Assembly: GCA_028873155.1 (NCBI GenBank)
Contig: JAGWML010000047.1
Location: forward strand, 1-14,722
Length of the DNA stretch: 14,722 nt
From: Acidobacteriota bacterium
GTDB taxonomy: Bacteria; Acidobacteriota; Terriglobia; Terriglobales; Acidobacteriaceae
Direction of reading: 5' to 3'
The notes beneath the pieces are model-generated. The model was not told where the DNA came from. It did no database searches and worked only from the letters and a program-made list of their open reading frames with translations. The position numbers were made by a program, and so were the translations under genes. Every line of letters starts with the position of its first letter. The stretch's first letter is position 1. Positions 13,442 through 14,722 of this stretch are shown piece by piece.

Positions 13442-14722
13442 GTGCCCTCACTCATCGCCAAACTGAATCCTGAGCAGCGCGCCGCCGTGGAAACGACGGA
13501 GGGACCGCTGCTGATCCTTGCCGGTGCGGGCTCGGGCAAGACGCGCGTCATTACCAACCGCATCGCCTGGCTCATTCAGGAAAAAGGCGTGGCGCCCGAT
13601 ACGATTCTGGCCGTGACCTTCACCAACAAAGCCTCGGCCGAGATGAGCGCGCGCGTGGAAAAGCTGCTCGGTCACTCGACCGTCGCCAAGCCGCTGATTG
13701 CGACCTTCCACTCGCTCTGCGTGCGCATCCTGCGACGCGACATTGAAGCGCTGCAGGTAAACGGGCTGGGACTGACGCGGACTTTTGCCATCTACGACGA
13801 GAACGACCAGCAGGCCATTGTGAAGCAGGTGATGCGGCGCATGGGGCTGGACACGAAGCAATTGACACCGCGCACCGTGCTGGGCCGTATTTCCTGGGCG
13901 AAGAACCACATGGTCGATCCGCAGGAGTACTACCTCGGCTCGAAAGACCCGAACAGTGAGCGCATCGCACACATCTACAAGAGCTACCGGGAAGAGCTGC
14001 GAAAGAACAATGCGCTCGACTTTGACGACCTGCTGCTGGAGGCTGTGCGCGTGCTGAAGGTCGCCGCCGACGTGCGCGAGCGCTACCAGCGCCGATACCG
14101 TTACCTGCTGGTGGACGAGTACCAGGATACGAACCGTCCGCAGTATGAGCTGATGAAACTCCTGGCCGGCGAGGCAAAGAATGTGTGCGCCGTAGGCGAC
14201 GAGGACCAGAGCATCTACTCGTGGCGCGGCGCGGATATTCGCAACATTCTGGAGTTTGAGCAGGACTTTCCCCATGCGCGCATCATTCGCCTGGAGCAGA
14301 ATTATCGCTCGACGCAGGTGATTCTGGAGGCGGCGGGCGCAGTGGTAGCCAACAACGTGCGCCGCAAAGGAAAGAAGCTCTGGACTGATCGCCAGGGCGG
14401 CAGCCTGATTGGCTACTACGAGGCGCCCGACGGCGAGAACGAGGCGCTGTTCATTGCCGACCGCATTCAGAAGTTCCTGCGCGAGAGTGCCGACGATCCC
14501 GAATCCGCGCATTGCGCGGTTCTGTATCGCACCAACTCGCAGTCGCGGCTGGTGGAAGAGGCGCTGCGCCGGTACACCATCCGCTACACGATGGTGGGCG
14601 GCTTCAGCTTCTATGAGCGCGCAGAGATCAAGGACCTGCTGAGTTATCTGCGGCTGGTGCGCAACCCGCATGACTCGATGGCCCTCCAGCGCATCATCAA
14701 TACCCCGACGCGCGGCATTGGC
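13442..14722 (+). CDS. uvrD: UvrD/PcrA-type DNA helicase, N-terminal part (cut by window edge)
   Basis: This superfamily 1A 3'-5' DNA helicase unwinds DNA in repair and replication. The 427 codons present show a Q-motif region (LNPEQRAAV), motif I AGAGSGKT (27-34), motif Ia TFTNKASAEM (59-68), motif II LLVDEYQDTN (222-231), motif III VGDEDQSIYSWRGAD (251-265) and motif IV LEQNYRS (284-290), and end in the NTPTRGIG block. The C-terminal third lies outside the window. GTG 13442 is the only credible start before the conserved LNPEQ. It has no good ribosome binding site: AGAGGA is 21 nt away. A possible -10 TACACT lies at 13405-13410. PcrA and UvrD cannot be separated without the C-terminus; Rep is less likely. 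Confidence 0.95.
   Translation, partial: MPSLIAKLNPEQRAAVETTEGPLLILAGAGSGKTRVITNRIAWLIQEKGVAPDTILAVTFTNKASAEMSARVEKLLGHSTVAKPLIATFHSLCVRILRRDIEALQVNGLGLTRTFAIYDENDQQAIVKQVMRRMGLDTKQLTPRTVLGRISWAKNHMVDPQEYYLGSKDPNSERIAHIYKSYREELRKNNALDFDDLLLEAVRVLKVAADVRERYQRRYRYLLVDEYQDTNRPQYELMKLLAGEAKNVCAVGDEDQSIYSWRGADIRNILEFEQDFPHARIIRLEQNYRSTQVILEAAGAVVANNVRRKGKKLWTDRQGGSLIGYYEAPDGENEALFIADRIQKFLRESADDPESAHCAVLYRTNSQSRLVEEALRRYTIRYTMVGGFSFYERAEIKDLLSYLRLVRNPHDSMALQRIINTPTRGIG

Noticed and set aside
13448..14671. 407-codon minus-strand open frame opposite the helicase
   Set aside because: The plus strand encodes helicase motifs I to IV without interruption; the antisense product resembles nothing.

Overview
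The window is high-GC bacterial DNA with compact genes. The HypA-E sequences, the tandem small outer-membrane barrel genes and the LssY_C-domain protein suggest a soil-type Acidobacteriota (Terriglobia/Acidobacteriaceae-like). This is inferred from protein character, not from a marker gene. The cell is Gram-negative, because the barrel proteins carry signal peptides and mostly end in the aromatic outer-membrane assembly signal. No rRNA, tRNA, CRISPR array, transposase or phage gene was seen, and no stretch over 300 bases lacks a gene.

Layout. (1) 1-2574, minus strand: four tandem paralogous genes for outer-membrane beta-barrel proteins of about 200-225 aa, the first cut by the window edge. 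(2) 2816-5522, plus strand: a secreted gamma-glutamyltransferase, then a xylose-isomerase-like TIM-barrel protein. (3) 5552-9626, minus strand: hydrogenase maturation genes in the order hypA-hypB-(DUF1801)-hypC-hypD-hypE, with 4-8 nt stop/start overlaps at A/B, C/D and D/E. No hypF or hydrogenase structural gene lies in the window. (4) 9719-10909, plus: a class I/II PLP aminotransferase. (5) 10932-12001, minus: an lrgA-lrgB membrane protein pair. (6) 12174-13364, plus: an exported protein joining a LecA-like lectin fold to an LssY_C domain. (7) 13442 to the end, plus: the first 427 codons of a UvrD/PcrA-type helicase.

How they work together. HypA and HypB deliver nickel. HypC, HypD and HypE build the Fe(CN)2CO centre of [NiFe]-hydrogenase, with HypF presumably encoded elsewhere. 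The most informative regulatory signal is a CRP/FNR-type palindrome at 8136-8151, directly after the DUF1801 stop codon. It is centred about 42 bp upstream of the predicted hypC transcription start, which is the class II activator position. hypCDE therefore probably has its own activator-dependent promoter inside the cluster. hypA and hypC each have a good -10 hexamer ending exactly 9 nt before the ATG, which predicts nearly leaderless mRNAs. The remaining genes look like ordinary chromosomal housekeeping or envelope genes. I found no convincing wholly new system. The best leads are the hypC promoter, the DUF1801 gene inside the hyp cluster, the HypC cysteine tail, the barrel array and the lectin-LssY_C protein.
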